Part shown: positions 49,761 to 58,797 of the stretch, piece after piece | Numbering within the stretch: position 1 is the first letter of the stretch | Layout of the letters: each line of letters opens with the position of its first letter | Source of the DNA: Bacillota bacterium | Lineage (GTDB): Bacteria > Bacillota > Clostridia > Lachnospirales > Anaerotignaceae | DNA: 64,000 nucleotides | Assembly (NCBI GenBank): GCA_019422105.1 | Contig: JAHZDZ010000006.1 | Location: forward strand, 1 to 64,000 | Direction of reading: 5' to 3' | Position numbers and translations under genes: made by a program | The notes under the pieces: model-generated | Databases searched by the model: none | What the model was told of the DNA's origin: nothing | What the model saw: the letters and a program-made list of their open reading frames with translations, nothing else

Positions 49761-51638
49761 GTGGAGAAAATACTGGATACAATCAATTCTCCTGAAGATA
49801 TCAAGAAGCTTTCCTTTGGAGAGATGAATATACTGGCGAGGGAAATCAGAGGCTTCCTATTAAGCCATATCTCAAAAACAGGCGGACATCTGGCTTCTAA
49901 TCTGGGCATAGTCGAGCTGACATTGGCCCTTCACTACTGTTTTCAATGCCCAGAGGACAAAATAATCTGGGATGTGGGACATCAGGCATATGTACATAAA
50001 ATTATAACGGGCAGGAAGGACAGGTTTGATACCCTGCGTAAATTTCAGGGACTCAACGGTTTTCCGCGGCCCAGTGAAAGCGAATACGACTGCTTTGCGG
50101 CAGGACACAGCTCCACCTCCATTTCTGCGGCCCTTGGCTTTGCCTGCGCCAGAGATATGGACGGCAGGGACAACAGCGTGATTGCCGTTATTGGAGACGG
50201 CTCCATGACCGGAGGCCTGGCCTATGAGGCGCTAAACAATGCGGGGAGATCAAACCGCAATCTCATTGTCATACTAAACGATAATCAAATGTCCATATCA
50301 AGTAATGTGGGAGCGGTGTCCAGACATCTCAGGGATCTGAGAATGGAACCGGCATATCTTGGTGCGAAGGAAGGACTGCACAGGTTCCTGAATAAGCTTC
50401 CCGTTGTGGGAAAGCCGGTGGACAGGGCCATAGAGAGGGCCAAAAACGGTATTAAGTATTTTTTTGTTTCCGGCGTAATGTTTGAAGAGCTGGGCTTTAA
50501 ATACCTGGGTCCCATTGACGGCCATAACATTGAGGAAATGGTCAGCCTTTTCCAAAAGGTAAAAAATATGAAGGGGCCGATTTTAATACATGTCCATACA
50601 ACAAAGGGAAAAGGCTATAAGTATGCGGAGAAGCTTCCCTGGGAATATCACGGCGTAGGATCCTTTGATATTAAAACAGGGCAGATGGTTCAAAGCGGCA
50701 AGCCCTCCTATTCCGGCGTTTTTGGCAGTACGATGGTGGAACTGGCTAAGGAGAATGACAGACTGGTTGCTATATCTGCGGCAATGACAAGCGGAACAGG
50801 GCTTTGTGATTTCGAGGCAAAATACCCGAAGCGGTTTTTTGACGTGGCTATAGCGGAGCAGCATGCGGTGACGTTTGCCGCAGGGCTTGCTATCAGCGGG
50901 TTTATTCCTGTATTTGCGGTGTACTCTACCTTTTTGCAGCGGGCTTATGACCAGATTGTCCATGACGTATGTCTTCAAAACCTACATGTGATATTTGCCA
51001 TAGACAGGGCCGGTATCGTGGGGGCGGATGGGGAAACCCATCAGGGGATATTTGACATTTCCTATTTGTCCCATATTCCCAACATGACTATAATGGCGCC
51101 AAAAAGCGGGCCGGAACTGAGTGATATGCTGAGAGCCGCTATAGAATTTGAAGGGCCTGTGGCCATACGCTACCCCAGGGGAAACGCGTCTTTTTACGGA
51201 CAGGAGACAAGGACGCCTGTCCTATACGGCAAGGCTGAGATAATTGAGGACGGTGCAGAGATTGCTCTTCTCTCCTCAGGTTCCATGATGGAAACGGCGG
51301 ACAAAGCGGCAAAGCTTCTGAAACAGGAAGGATACCGTCCTTTACTGATAAATGCAAGATTTTTAAAGCCTCTTGACAGTGATATGCTCAAAATGGCTGC
51401 GGAAAAATGCCGATATCTGTTTACACTGGAGGACAATCTAAAGGCAGGCGGTTTTGGAGCCTGTGTTTTGGAGGCATTGAATGATTTCGGCATTCAGGAC
51501 AAAAGAGTTTATCACTTTGCTTTTCCGGAGGCATTTGTGGAGCAGGGCAGCAGAGATGAGATATTTGAACAGTATGGTCTGGACGCGGAAAGCGTTTACC
51601 GAAGGATAAAAGAAATAATAAGCGAAGTGGATGATTAA
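49761..51638 (+). CDS. dxs: 1-deoxy-D-xylulose-5-phosphate synthase
   Basis: A 625-aa thiamine diphosphate enzyme starting the non-mevalonate isoprenoid pathway. The start is GTG with AGGTGG 6 bases upstream. ThDP motif: VIGDGSMTGGLAYEALNNAG...IVILNDNQMSIS. Active-site and pyrimidine domain: FDVAIAEQHAVTFAAGLA, DRAGIVGADGETHQGIFDISY. The C-terminal transketolase domain ends near EVDD. It lies 23 bases after the PAP2 gene. Confidence 0.97.
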   Translation: MEKILDTINSPEDIKKLSFGEMNILAREIRGFLLSHISKTGGHLASNLGIVELTLALHYCFQCPEDKIIWDVGHQAYVHKIITGRKDRFDTLRKFQGLNGFPRPSESEYDCFAAGHSSTSISAALGFACARDMDGRDNSVIAVIGDGSMTGGLAYEALNNAGRSNRNLIVILNDNQMSISSNVGAVSRHLRDLRMEPAYLGAKEGLHRFLNKLPVVGKPVDRAIERAKNGIKYFFVSGVMFEELGFKYLGPIDGHNIEEMVSLFQKVKNMKGPILIHVHTTKGKGYKYAEKLPWEYHGVGSFDIKTGQMVQSGKPSYSGVFGSTMVELAKENDRLVAISAAMTSGTGLCDFEAKYPKRFFDVAIAEQHAVTFAAGLAISGFIPVFAVYSTFLQRAYDQIVHDVCLQNLHVIFAIDRAGIVGADGETHQGIFDISYLSHIPNMTIMAPKSGPELSDMLRAAIEFEGPVAIRYPRGNASFYGQETRTPVLYGKAEIIEDGAEIALLSSGSMMETADKAAKLLKQEGYRPLLINARFLKPLDSDMLKMAAEKCRYLFTLEDNLKAGGFGACVLEALNDFGIQDKRVYHFAFPEAFVEQGSRDEIFEQYGLDAESVYRRIKEIISEVDD

Positions 51639-52451
51639 ATGGCCGAGAAGGAAAGATTGGATATTATATTGGTACAGAAGGGACTTGCATCCTCAAGAGA
51701 GCTGGCGAAGGCTTATATTATGGCAGGCAACGTCTATGTGGACGGCCAGAAGGAGGATAAGGCGGGGACAAAGGTTGATCCCTTGACATCTATCCAGGTG
51801 CGGGGCGGAGAGATGAAATATGTCAGCCGCGGCGGTTACAAGCTTGAAAAGGCATTAAAAGAATTTCCCATTACACTGGAGGGGAAAATTTGTATGGATG
51901 TGGGGGCTTCTACCGGGGGATTTACGGATTGTATGCTTCAAAATGGGGCCGGCAAGGTATATTCTATCGATGTGGGCTATGGACAGTTTAACTGGAGGCT
52001 TAGAAACGACCCTCGTGTTGTGTGTATGGAGAAAACCAATGTAAGGTATATTACAGGGGAGGATATCAAGGACGAGCCTTCCTTTACGTCAATTGATGTT
52101 TCTTTTATTTCACTGACTAAGGTGCTGCCGGCCACCCTTTCTGTAATGAGCCCCGATGGGCAGCTGGTTTGCCTGATAAAGCCTCAATTTGAGGCGGGAA
52201 GAGAAAAGGTAGGAAAGAAAGGCGTTGTCAAGGATTTGGCAGTGCACAGGGAGGTTATTGAAAAGATAATTAATTTTGCATTGGATAACGGTGTTCATAT
52301 CCGTGGTATCAGTTATTCCCCTATAAAGGGGCCGGAGGGCAATATTGAGTATCTGATATTTTTGGATAGGAAAAGAGAGGGAATGACAAGGGAAGAGGCA
52401 TATGATGCGGCTTTCAGTGTGGCCTCATCCTCCCATGAGACGCTGGAGTGA
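51639..52451 (+). CDS. TlyA-family rRNA methyltransferase / hemolysin-like
   Basis: The protein has 270 aa. N-terminal S4 RNA-binding domain (RLDIILVQKGLASSRELAKAYIMAGNVYVDGQ), then an FtsJ-like SAM methyltransferase domain (CMDVGASTGGFTDCMLQNGAGKVYSIDVGYGQFNWRLRNDPRVV; LVCLIKPQFEAGREKVGKKGVVKD). Family members methylate 16S/23S rRNA 2'-O sites. Its start touches the dxs stop, showing coupling. Target in this organism is unknown. Confidence 0.93.
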   Translation: MAEKERLDIILVQKGLASSRELAKAYIMAGNVYVDGQKEDKAGTKVDPLTSIQVRGGEMKYVSRGGYKLEKALKEFPITLEGKICMDVGASTGGFTDCMLQNGAGKVYSIDVGYGQFNWRLRNDPRVVCMEKTNVRYITGEDIKDEPSFTSIDVSFISLTKVLPATLSVMSPDGQLVCLIKPQFEAGREKVGKKGVVKDLAVHREVIEKIINFALDNGVHIRGISYSPIKGPEGNIEYLIFLDRKREGMTREEAYDAAFSVASSSHETLE

Positions 52452-52468
52452 CAAGGTGGTAGATAAAA

Positions 52469-53326
52469 ATGAAGGTAGGCATTGTTCCCAATATTGATAA
52501 GGACAGGGAGTTTTCTCTTACCAGAGAAATCGTTTCTTTTCTAGAGGAAAAACGGTTAAGCCCTGCGCTTCCGGAGCAGGTTGCCATTGATATGAGCATT
52601 TCGGAGTACGGCGTCCCCTATGAAGAGCTTTATGAGAAAAGTGATTTTTTGGTTGTACTTGGCGGTGACGGCACGCTTTTGAGTGTTGGACGAAAAGCGT
52701 GTATTCATAATACGCCTCTTTTGGGTATCAACCTTGGCACTCTTGGATTCTTGACAGATGTGGAAAAGACGGATTACAAGGCTTCCATTGAAAAGGTGCT
52801 GCGAAAGGAATACAAAACGGAAAAAAGGCTGATGCTGGAGGCATCTGTGCTGGATACCAGAACTGTGCCGGAGAATATGCTGGCGCTAAATGACGTGTGT
52901 GTTACGAGAGGTGTATTTTCTAAAATCGTGAATGTGAAGGTTTATGTGAATGGAGAATATCTCAATACTTTCCGCTCTGACGGCGTTATTATCTCGACGC
53001 CTACAGGATCGACTGCCTATAATCTGTCTGCAGGAGGGCCGATATTAAAGCCGGATACAAAGATGATTGCCATAACGCCCATATGCCCCCATGCCTTATA
53101 TGCACGAAGTATTGTGACCTCCGCAGAGGACATTATCACAATTGAGGCAGACAGTACATCACGGGGTGATTTGATTATGAGTGTTGACGGACAAAACGGA
53201 GGCTATATCAGGCCGGGGGATAAAATACAAGTGAAAAAATCAAGCTATTATACGACGATAATAAAAACCAACACCTATGGTTTTTACGATATACTGAGAA
53301 AAAAATTAGTCAGGAATGAAGGGTGA
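52469..53326 (+). CDS. nadK: NAD kinase
   Basis: A 285-aa enzyme making NADP. Signature VVLGGDGTLLSVGRKA (about 65-80), GINLGTLGFLTDVE, and DGVIISTPTGSTAYNLSAGGPILKPD, then ALYARSIVTSAEDI. Length is normal. It sits between tlyA and argR, the order seen across Firmicutes. Confidence 0.96.
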   Translation: MKVGIVPNIDKDREFSLTREIVSFLEEKRLSPALPEQVAIDMSISEYGVPYEELYEKSDFLVVLGGDGTLLSVGRKACIHNTPLLGINLGTLGFLTDVEKTDYKASIEKVLRKEYKTEKRLMLEASVLDTRTVPENMLALNDVCVTRGVFSKIVNVKVYVNGEYLNTFRSDGVIISTPTGSTAYNLSAGGPILKPDTKMIAITPICPHALYARSIVTSAEDIITIEADSTSRGDLIMSVDGQNGGYIRPGDKIQVKKSSYYTTIIKTNTYGFYDILRKKLVRNEG

Positions 53327-53334
53327 GTGAGAGG

Positions 53335-53790
53335 ATGAAGGTTGCCAGGCATACCAAAATATTGGAGATAATAGAAAACAATGCAATAGAGACGCAGGAT
53401 GAGCTTGCGCAGAAACTGAGAGAAGCGGGATTTGATGTGACCCAGGCTACTGTATCCAGAGATATCAGGGAGATGAAGCTGACTAAAATTTCCATGGAGG
53501 GAGGGCGTCAGAAATATTCTGTCATTGCCAGTGCGGATACAGAGATTTCAGAGAGGCTTATCCGCGTATTTAAGGAAGCTGTCATTAAGATGGATTATGC
53601 CCAAAACATTATCGTTATTAAGACACTTGAGGGTATGGGCATGGCTGTTGCCGTTGCCCTTGACAACATGCAGAACAGTGAAATTCTGGGAACCATTGCG
53701 GGGGACGACACGGTTTTTTGTGTTGTAAGAACCCATCAGCAGGCGGTTTCCATCATTGAAAAGCTTTACAGGGTAATACACGCTGACTAA
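53335..53790 (+). CDS. argR: Arginine repressor ArgR
   Basis: A 151-aa arginine-responsive repressor/activator. Winged HTH (RHTKILEIIENNAIETQDELAQKLREAGFDVTQATVSRDIREMKL), then the hexamerisation/arginine-binding domain (VIKTLEGMGMAVAVALDNMQNSEILGTIAGDDTVFCVVR). The ATG at 53335 matches the usual start; a GTG four codons earlier overlaps nadK. ArgR is often placed before recN. Confidence 0.96.
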   Translation: MKVARHTKILEIIENNAIETQDELAQKLREAGFDVTQATVSRDIREMKLTKISMEGGRQKYSVIASADTEISERLIRVFKEAVIKMDYAQNIIVIKTLEGMGMAVAVALDNMQNSEILGTIAGDDTVFCVVRTHQQAVSIIEKLYRVIHAD

Positions 53791-53802
53791 GGGGGTGCCT
53801 TT

Positions 53803-55515
53803 ATGCTTGCCTATTTACATATCAAAAATATAGCGCTGATTGAGGAGGCGGAGATTCATTTCAATGATGGCCTGAATATCCTCTCAGGGGAAACCGGCGC
53901 CGGCAAATCTATGGTTATCGATTCCATTAATTTTGCCATGGGCGAGAGAAGCGGAAAAGACCTTTTGCGCAAGGGGGAGGAACAAGCTTTGGTGGAGGTT
54001 CTTTTTGACATGGGCGGAGACTCCTTTCAGGCTCGGCTTTCGGAAATGGGTATTCCCTTGGAGGAGGACAGCTCTGTCTTGATTACCCGTAGCGTCTCCG
54101 CTTCCGGCAGAACAGTAAACCGTGTAAACGGCTCTACAGTGACCGCCGGAATGCTGAAGAAGCTGTCGGAGCTTTTGATAGACATTCATGGGCAGCATGA
54201 GCACCAGTCACTGTTGAATCCATCCAGGCATATTTTGCTTTTGGATCAGTTTTGCGGGAAGGAAATGGAGGAGGAAAAAGAAAAGCTTTCTGCGCTGCAC
54301 AGGGATTATAAGAATATTTTAAGGGAAATAGAGGCCCTGAGCGGAAATGGGCAGGAGCGGGCAAGAAAGCTTGATTTACTGCGCTTTCAGGCGGAGGAAA
54401 TTGCGGAAGCCATGCTGCATGAGGGCGAGGAAGAAGCTTTAAATGAGGAAAAAAAACGTATCGCAAACGGGGAAAAAATAAACCGCTTGTCAAACGGCGC
54501 ATTGGGGCTTTTGTATGAGGGCGATGGGGAAGGTATGTCCGCCTATGACAAAATAGGAGAGGCATTAGACCTGATTGATGAATTGAGCCGTATAGACAGC
54601 GCTATGGACCCCATACGGGAGGAGCTTGAGGGCGTTTACGCCCAGCTTTCCGATGTCTCCAGGGAGTTGTCGCGGTATATATCTGCAATGGATACGGAGC
54701 CGCGGGACATCAACGAGATAGAGGAAAGGCTGAATCTGATTTATAATCTGAAACGGAAATATGGAAACAGTGTGGAGGAAATTCTTTTTTATCTGGAAAA
54801 GATTGAGCGGGAAATAGATTTTATTGAAAACAGTGAAGAAAAAACAGTTGAACTGGAAAAGGAAAAGAACAGTCTTCAGTCGAAAATGGAGGTTATCTGT
54901 TCAAAAATGACTGCACTGCGCCAGAAGAAAGCCGCCATGATACAAAAAGAGATAGAAACGCAGCTGAAAGAGCTGGAGATGAAAAATGCCCGCTTTGAAA
55001 TCAGAATGGATAAAAAAGAGGAATTAACGGTAAACGGATGGGATAGGGTAGAGTTCCTTATTTCCGCCAACAGGGGAGAGGAATTGAAGCCCCTGGCGAA
55101 AATTGCCTCCGGCGGAGAAATGTCCAGAGTGATGTTGGCTCTGAAAACTGTTCTGGCTTGTGCGGACGAAATTGAAACGTTTATATTTGACGAGATAGAT
55201 GCAGGCATCAGCGGACGCACAGCGCAGAAGGTTGCGGAAAAAATGTCCTTGATAAGCGGTGAGAATCAAATTATCTGTATTACCCATTTGGCACAGATTG
55301 CGGCTATGGCGGACAGCCACTACCTGATTGAGAAAAAAGCGGTGGAGGATAAAACCATAACCAATGTATACTGCCTGAACCGGCAGGAGATGGAGGGGGA
55401 AATTGCGCGTCTTATGGGCGGTGCGGAAATTACTTCCGCGACAAGGCGCGCCGCCGCAGAGCTCAAAGAGATGGCGGACGCCTATAAAAAACAGAACAGG
55501 TGCAAAAGGAAATGA
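53803..55515 (+). CDS. recN: DNA repair protein RecN
   Basis: A 570-aa SMC-like ATPase of double-strand break repair. Walker A is LSGETGAGKSMVIDSINFAMGERS near residues 27-50. The centre (about 150-370) is a coiled coil rich in Glu/Lys. The C-terminal ABC signature LASGGEMSRVMLALKT is followed by Walker B ETFIFDEIDAGISGRTAQ. The ribosome binding site AAGGGGG is strong. It is the last gene of the operon. Confidence 0.97.
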   Translation: MLAYLHIKNIALIEEAEIHFNDGLNILSGETGAGKSMVIDSINFAMGERSGKDLLRKGEEQALVEVLFDMGGDSFQARLSEMGIPLEEDSSVLITRSVSASGRTVNRVNGSTVTAGMLKKLSELLIDIHGQHEHQSLLNPSRHILLLDQFCGKEMEEEKEKLSALHRDYKNILREIEALSGNGQERARKLDLLRFQAEEIAEAMLHEGEEEALNEEKKRIANGEKINRLSNGALGLLYEGDGEGMSAYDKIGEALDLIDELSRIDSAMDPIREELEGVYAQLSDVSRELSRYISAMDTEPRDINEIEERLNLIYNLKRKYGNSVEEILFYLEKIEREIDFIENSEEKTVELEKEKNSLQSKMEVICSKMTALRQKKAAMIQKEIETQLKELEMKNARFEIRMDKKEELTVNGWDRVEFLISANRGEELKPLAKIASGGEMSRVMLALKTVLACADEIETFIFDEIDAGISGRTAQKVAEKMSLISGENQIICITHLAQIAAMADSHYLIEKKAVEDKTITNVYCLNRQEMEGEIARLMGGAEITSATRRAAAELKEMADAYKKQNRCKRK

Positions 55516-55798
55516 ATTCGCTAAAACTCCGTCCTCTAAGACACGGCAAAGCCATCTGAGGAACCCTAAAAGAAGGTATCCATTTTAAGGGCAAAAAATC
55601 TGCCAGAGAAAGTGTGGGATACGGCTTCGTACGGGTTTGGCTTTCAAATAAAATCCGGTCTTTGAAGGTAGTTTAAGTTAACGCCGTTCTTTGAAAACTA
55701 AATGTTTACCCGGTAAACGAGGCAGGCTTGATAAATTAGGCTTGCTTTTCTATTTTACGGTGTGCCTGCTGTTACGGTGATGTTTTATTTTTATGGTC
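55516..55798. other. Gap after recN with several possible RNA hairpins
   Basis: Possible stems: CCCTAAAA/TTTTAAGGG (about 55564-55591), AAAGCCA/TGGCTTT (55548-55554 with 55638-55644), TACG-GCTT-CGTA (55620-55631) and TTTACCCGGTAAA (near 55704). Some exclude each other. No ORF with coding character. It could be a recN 3' region, an sRNA or neutral sequence. Confidence 0.4.
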
Positions 55799-55800
55799 TA

Positions 55801-55828
55801 AAAAAAGTCCCCAAAGGGACTTTTTTTT
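55801..55828. terminator. Bidirectional terminator between recN and the XRE gene
   Basis: AAAAAAGTCCC pairs with GGGACTTTTTT around CAAA, with T runs on both strands. Confidence 0.92.
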
Positions 55829-55836
55829 ATGCTGCA

Positions 55837-56235
55837 TCATTCAATATCGTTTTTTGTCAGATAGGGTGATTTTTCTTCTGCCACCTTGAGGGGGCTTTCT
55901 TCGTTTTGGAGTTCAGCGTTTTGTCTGTTTAACAGCCACATCATAAATTCCATTGCGGTTGACTGATTTTGCTCTGTCAGTAAGGAATAAATATGATTAC
56001 ACTGTTCTTCGGAAGGGTCAAGATCGTTATTTTCCACATCACTTACACACAAAAGATAATCCAAAGTAACATTAAAAAATGCTGCTATTTTTTTCAAGTC
56101 AGCAATTGACGGCTCATTACGTCCTGATTCATAGTTTGATATTGCGGTATAGCCATAACACAAAATACTTGCCAAATCTTTTTGTGTAAGCTTCTTTCTT
56201 TTCCGTAAATCTCTAAGTCGATCCTTAAACTCCAT
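55837..56235 (-). CDS. XRE-family helix-turn-helix regulator
   Basis: The protein has 132 aa. The Cro/CI-type HTH is FKDRLRDLRKRKKLTQKDLASILCYGYTAISNYESGRNEPSIADLKKIAAFFNVTLDYLLCVSD (about 3-66). The C-terminal half is acidic and helical and probably mediates dimerisation. The ribosome binding site AGGGAG is strong. It lies divergent from iscR, with a gap of about 300 bases. Target unknown. Confidence 0.92.
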   Translation of the reverse strand: MEFKDRLRDLRKRKKLTQKDLASILCYGYTAISNYESGRNEPSIADLKKIAAFFNVTLDYLLCVSDVENNDLDPSEEQCNHIYSLLTEQNQSTAMEFMMWLLNRQNAELQNEESPLKVAEEKSPYLTKNDIE

Positions 56236-56453
56236 AAGCCCACTCCCTAATTTCTTTGCTTAAATATATTTATTTTGTATAGTACGATGTCGATTTTTAT
56301 GTTTTTATGATTAAACTAATATACTCATTCATTATATTTTTTATTCACATTTTATTAAAGGCTATTTCACGAAGTCGAAACAAAGAAAATTTCTACATCA
56401 CAACTTAACAATACAATTTTTGTATATCCTAGTAAAATACTTGGAATATTATA

Positions 56454-56482
56454 TTGACAGAAAAATAAAAAAGTGATATGAT
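56454..56482 (+). promoter_or_regulatory. iscR-iscS-iscU promoter
   Basis: TTGACA (56454-56459), 17-base spacer, TATGAT (56477-56482), 50 bases before the iscR start. The remaining gap 56236-56453 is AT-rich with nothing else I can name. Confidence 0.85.
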
Positions 56483-56496
56483 TTAGAAAATTAAAT

Positions 56497-56513
56497 CTGA
56501 CTAAAACAGTAGG
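56497..56513 (+). promoter_or_regulatory. Putative IscR operator
   Basis: CTGACTAAAACAGTAGG is an imperfect palindrome (CTGACT / AGTAGG) just downstream of the -10 element, matching the layout of type 1 IscR sites for cluster-bound IscR. It would give autorepression when Fe-S clusters are plentiful. Confidence 0.6.
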
Positions 56514-56531
56514 AATTAAAGAGGTGGTTGG

Positions 56532-56966
56532 ATGAAGATTTCTACCAAGGGCAGATATGGCATTAAAGCAATGGTGGATATAGCGGTATATAGCAGGGAG
56601 AGTATGGTATCCCTAAAAAGCGTTGCCTTAAGACAGTCTATTCCGGAAGCATATCTGGAGCAGATTATGATGCTTTTAAAAAGGGCAGGGCTTGTGAAGT
56701 CAAGCCGCGGCGCCCAGGGCGGCTACTGTCTGGCAAAAAAAGCGGAATTGATACGAGTCGGCGATATTCTCCGTGTGTTGGAGGAGTCTCTGACACAAAA
56801 GGGCTGCGACAAGACAAACACCGGCTGCATGGATAACTGCAATAAATGTGTTTCTCGCTCTGTCTGGGAAAAATTGTCCGACAGCATGCTTTTTACGGCG
56901 GATTCTATCACTTTGCAGGAACTTGTCAATGATTACAGGAATATGAATGTAATAGAAGCAAAATAA
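56532..56966 (+). CDS. iscR: Rrf2-family regulator IscR
   Basis: The protein has 144 aa. The winged HTH is MKISTKGRYGIKAMVDIAVYS...LEQIMMLLKRAGLVKSSRGAQGGYCLAK. Cluster ligand Cys are in KGCDKTNTGCMDNCNKCVSRSVWEKL (about 96-120), spaced as in Fe-S IscR. It represses isc genes when carrying a [2Fe-2S] cluster. The ribosome binding site is GAGGTGG. First gene of iscR-iscS-iscU. Confidence 0.94.
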   Translation: MKISTKGRYGIKAMVDIAVYSRESMVSLKSVALRQSIPEAYLEQIMMLLKRAGLVKSSRGAQGGYCLAKKAELIRVGDILRVLEESLTQKGCDKTNTGCMDNCNKCVSRSVWEKLSDSMLFTADSITLQELVNDYRNMNVIEAK

Positions 56967-57005
56967 AGATTGCTTTCCAAATAAAATGGATAAAGGAGAA
57001 TGAAA

Positions 57006-58184
57006 ATGGATAAGAAGATATATTTTGATAATGCGGCAACAACACCGGTCAGGAAAGAAGTGCTGGACGAAATACTTCCTTTTTTCAGCGACAGGTATGG
57101 CAACGCCTCCAGTGTCTATGAAATTGCCAGAGAGAGCAAGAAGTATATTGATCAGGCAAGGGAACGTGTTGCAAAAGCAATCAATGCCAATTTGGATGAA
57201 ATTTACTTTACGGCAGGAGGCTCTGAGAGCGACAACTGGACGCTGAAGGGTGTTTCAGAGGCATTGAAGGATAAGGGAAACCACATTATTACAACACAGA
57301 TTGAGCATCATGCTATTTTGCACACCTGTGAGTATTTGGAGTCGAAAGGCTTTGAGATCACTTATCTGCCGGTGGATGCAGAGGGAAAGATAAGTCTTGA
57401 GGATTTGAGGGCCGCTGTCAGGCCCGATACCATATTGATCTCTGTCATGTTTGCCAACAATGAGATAGGCACCATAGAGCCCATAAAGGAAATTGGTAAA
57501 ATTGCCAGAGAAAAGGGAATTTATTTCCATACCGATGCAGTACAGGCAGTAGGCCATGTTAAAATTGATGTGAAAGAGATGAATATTGATTTACTGTCCA
57601 TGTCAGGACACAAAATCGGTGCGCCTAAGGGAATCGGCGCTCTGTATATCAAAAAGGGTATTAAAATTAAAAATCTGATTCACGGAGGGGCACAGGAAAG
57701 AGGCAGAAGAGCGGGAACGGAAAATGTTCCGGGCATCGTTGGCCTTGGCAAGGCCATAGAGATGGCTGACAAGGAGATGGATGAGGTGACGGGAAGGCTT
57801 ATTTATCTCAGAGATAAATTGATTTCCGGTATTATGGAGAGAATACCCCATGCAAGGCTTAACGGACATCCCACAGACAGACTGCCCGGCAATGTCAATA
57901 TCTCCTTTGACTTTATTGAGGGAGAATCCATGCTGCTGTTTTTGGATATGAAGGGTATTTACGCGTCAAGCGGCTCTGCGTGCACATCGGGTTCCCTTGA
58001 CCCGTCTCATGTGCTTTTGGCGATAGGGCTTCCTCACGAGAGGGCCCATGGTTCTTTGAGGCTTACCCTGGGACACCAGAACACGGAGGAAGAGGTAGAT
58101 TATCTATTGGAGGTGCTTCCTCCCATTGTACAGAGACTTAGGGATATGTCGCCGTTATATGAAGATTATCTGAAAACGAAATAA
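57006..58184 (+). CDS. iscS: Cysteine desulfurase IscS/NifS
   Basis: A 392-aa PLP enzyme releasing sulfur from cysteine. Start MDKKIYFDNAATTPVRKEVL (AAAGGAG 7 bases upstream; an ATG 6 bases earlier is too close). PLP lysine in LSMSGHKIGAPKGIGALYIK; catalytic Cys in YASSGSACTSGSLDPSHVLLA, in the long flexible loop of class I desulfurases. HTDAVQAVGHV is the conserved substrate region. It supplies sulfur to IscU and, by family analogy, to MnmA downstream. Confidence 0.97.
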   Translation: MDKKIYFDNAATTPVRKEVLDEILPFFSDRYGNASSVYEIARESKKYIDQARERVAKAINANLDEIYFTAGGSESDNWTLKGVSEALKDKGNHIITTQIEHHAILHTCEYLESKGFEITYLPVDAEGKISLEDLRAAVRPDTILISVMFANNEIGTIEPIKEIGKIAREKGIYFHTDAVQAVGHVKIDVKEMNIDLLSMSGHKIGAPKGIGALYIKKGIKIKNLIHGGAQERGRRAGTENVPGIVGLGKAIEMADKEMDEVTGRLIYLRDKLISGIMERIPHARLNGHPTDRLPGNVNISFDFIEGESMLLFLDMKGIYASSGSACTSGSLDPSHVLLAIGLPHERAHGSLRLTLGHQNTEEEVDYLLEVLPPIVQRLRDMSPLYEDYLKTK

Positions 58185-58186
58185 CA

Positions 58187-58222
58187 AGGTGAATAGAGAT
58201 AAATAGGTGAATAGGGATAAAT
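58187..58222 (+). repeat. 18-bp tandem repeat ahead of iscU
   Basis: AGGTGAATAGAGATAAAT at 58187-58204 and AGGTGAATAGGGATAAAT at 58205-58222 (one difference), directly followed by AGGAGGAC, the iscU ribosome binding site. It may be a duplication of the site region, giving extra weak AGGTG sites. Confidence 0.85.
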
Positions 58223-58236
58223 AGGAGGACAAATCT

Positions 58237-58677
58237 ATGGAATACAGCAAGAAGGTAATGGACCATTTTATGAACCCAAGAAATGTAGGCGAGATACCAA
58301 ACGCCAGCGGCGTTGGAACAGTTGGCAATGCAAAATGCGGTGATATTATGAAGGTTTACCTGAAAATTGAGAATGGCTTGATAGAGGATGCCAAGTTCAA
58401 GACCTTTGGCTGCGGCGCCGCTGTTGCTACAAGTTCAATGGCAACGGAGCTTGTAAAGGGCAAGAATATACAGGAGGCTCTTGAGATTACCAATAAAGCG
58501 GTAATGGAGGCACTGGACGGTCTTCCTCCCGTAAAGGTACATTGCTCCTGTCTAGCGGAGGAGGCGCTTCACGCGGCATTATGGGACTATGCGGAGAGGA
58601 ATCACATTGTCATTGAGGGGCTGAAAAAACCTGTAAATGATATTGAGGAATTACATGGCTTGCCAGCGGAGGAGTGA
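58237..58677 (+). CDS. iscU: Fe-S scaffold protein IscU/NifU N-terminal type
   Basis: A 146-aa scaffold. Ligand Cys are in GNAKCGDIMKVYLKIENG, FKTFGCGAAVATSSMATELVKGK and VKVHCSCLAEEALHAAL (three conserved positions), with one additional Cys in the last motif. AGGAGG precedes the ATG. The combination with IscS and IscR is the clostridial minimal isc-type system; no iscA, hscA or fdx follows, as usual. Confidence 0.96.
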   Translation: MEYSKKVMDHFMNPRNVGEIPNASGVGTVGNAKCGDIMKVYLKIENGLIEDAKFKTFGCGAAVATSSMATELVKGKNIQEALEITNKAVMEALDGLPPVKVHCSCLAEEALHAALWDYAERNHIVIEGLKKPVNDIEELHGLPAEE

Positions 58678-58693
58678 AAAATAGCAGCAGGGT

Positions 58694-58760
58694 GGTTATT
58701 TTAACGGATTGAACGGTTCTTGAGTTCAATCCGTTTCTAATTTAGTTTTTTATTGCAATG
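58694..58760 (+). repeat. Palindromic repeat copy after iscU
   Basis: AACGGATTGAA pairs with TTCAATCCGTT across GGTTCTTGAG-like loop (58703-58737), with upstream GGTTATTTT and downstream TTTTTTATTGC. It resembles the 91-bp array units and may terminate isc transcription. Confidence 0.75.
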
Positions 58761-58797
58761 GTAACAAAAAAAGGAAAGCCGGTTATATAAAAATTCG

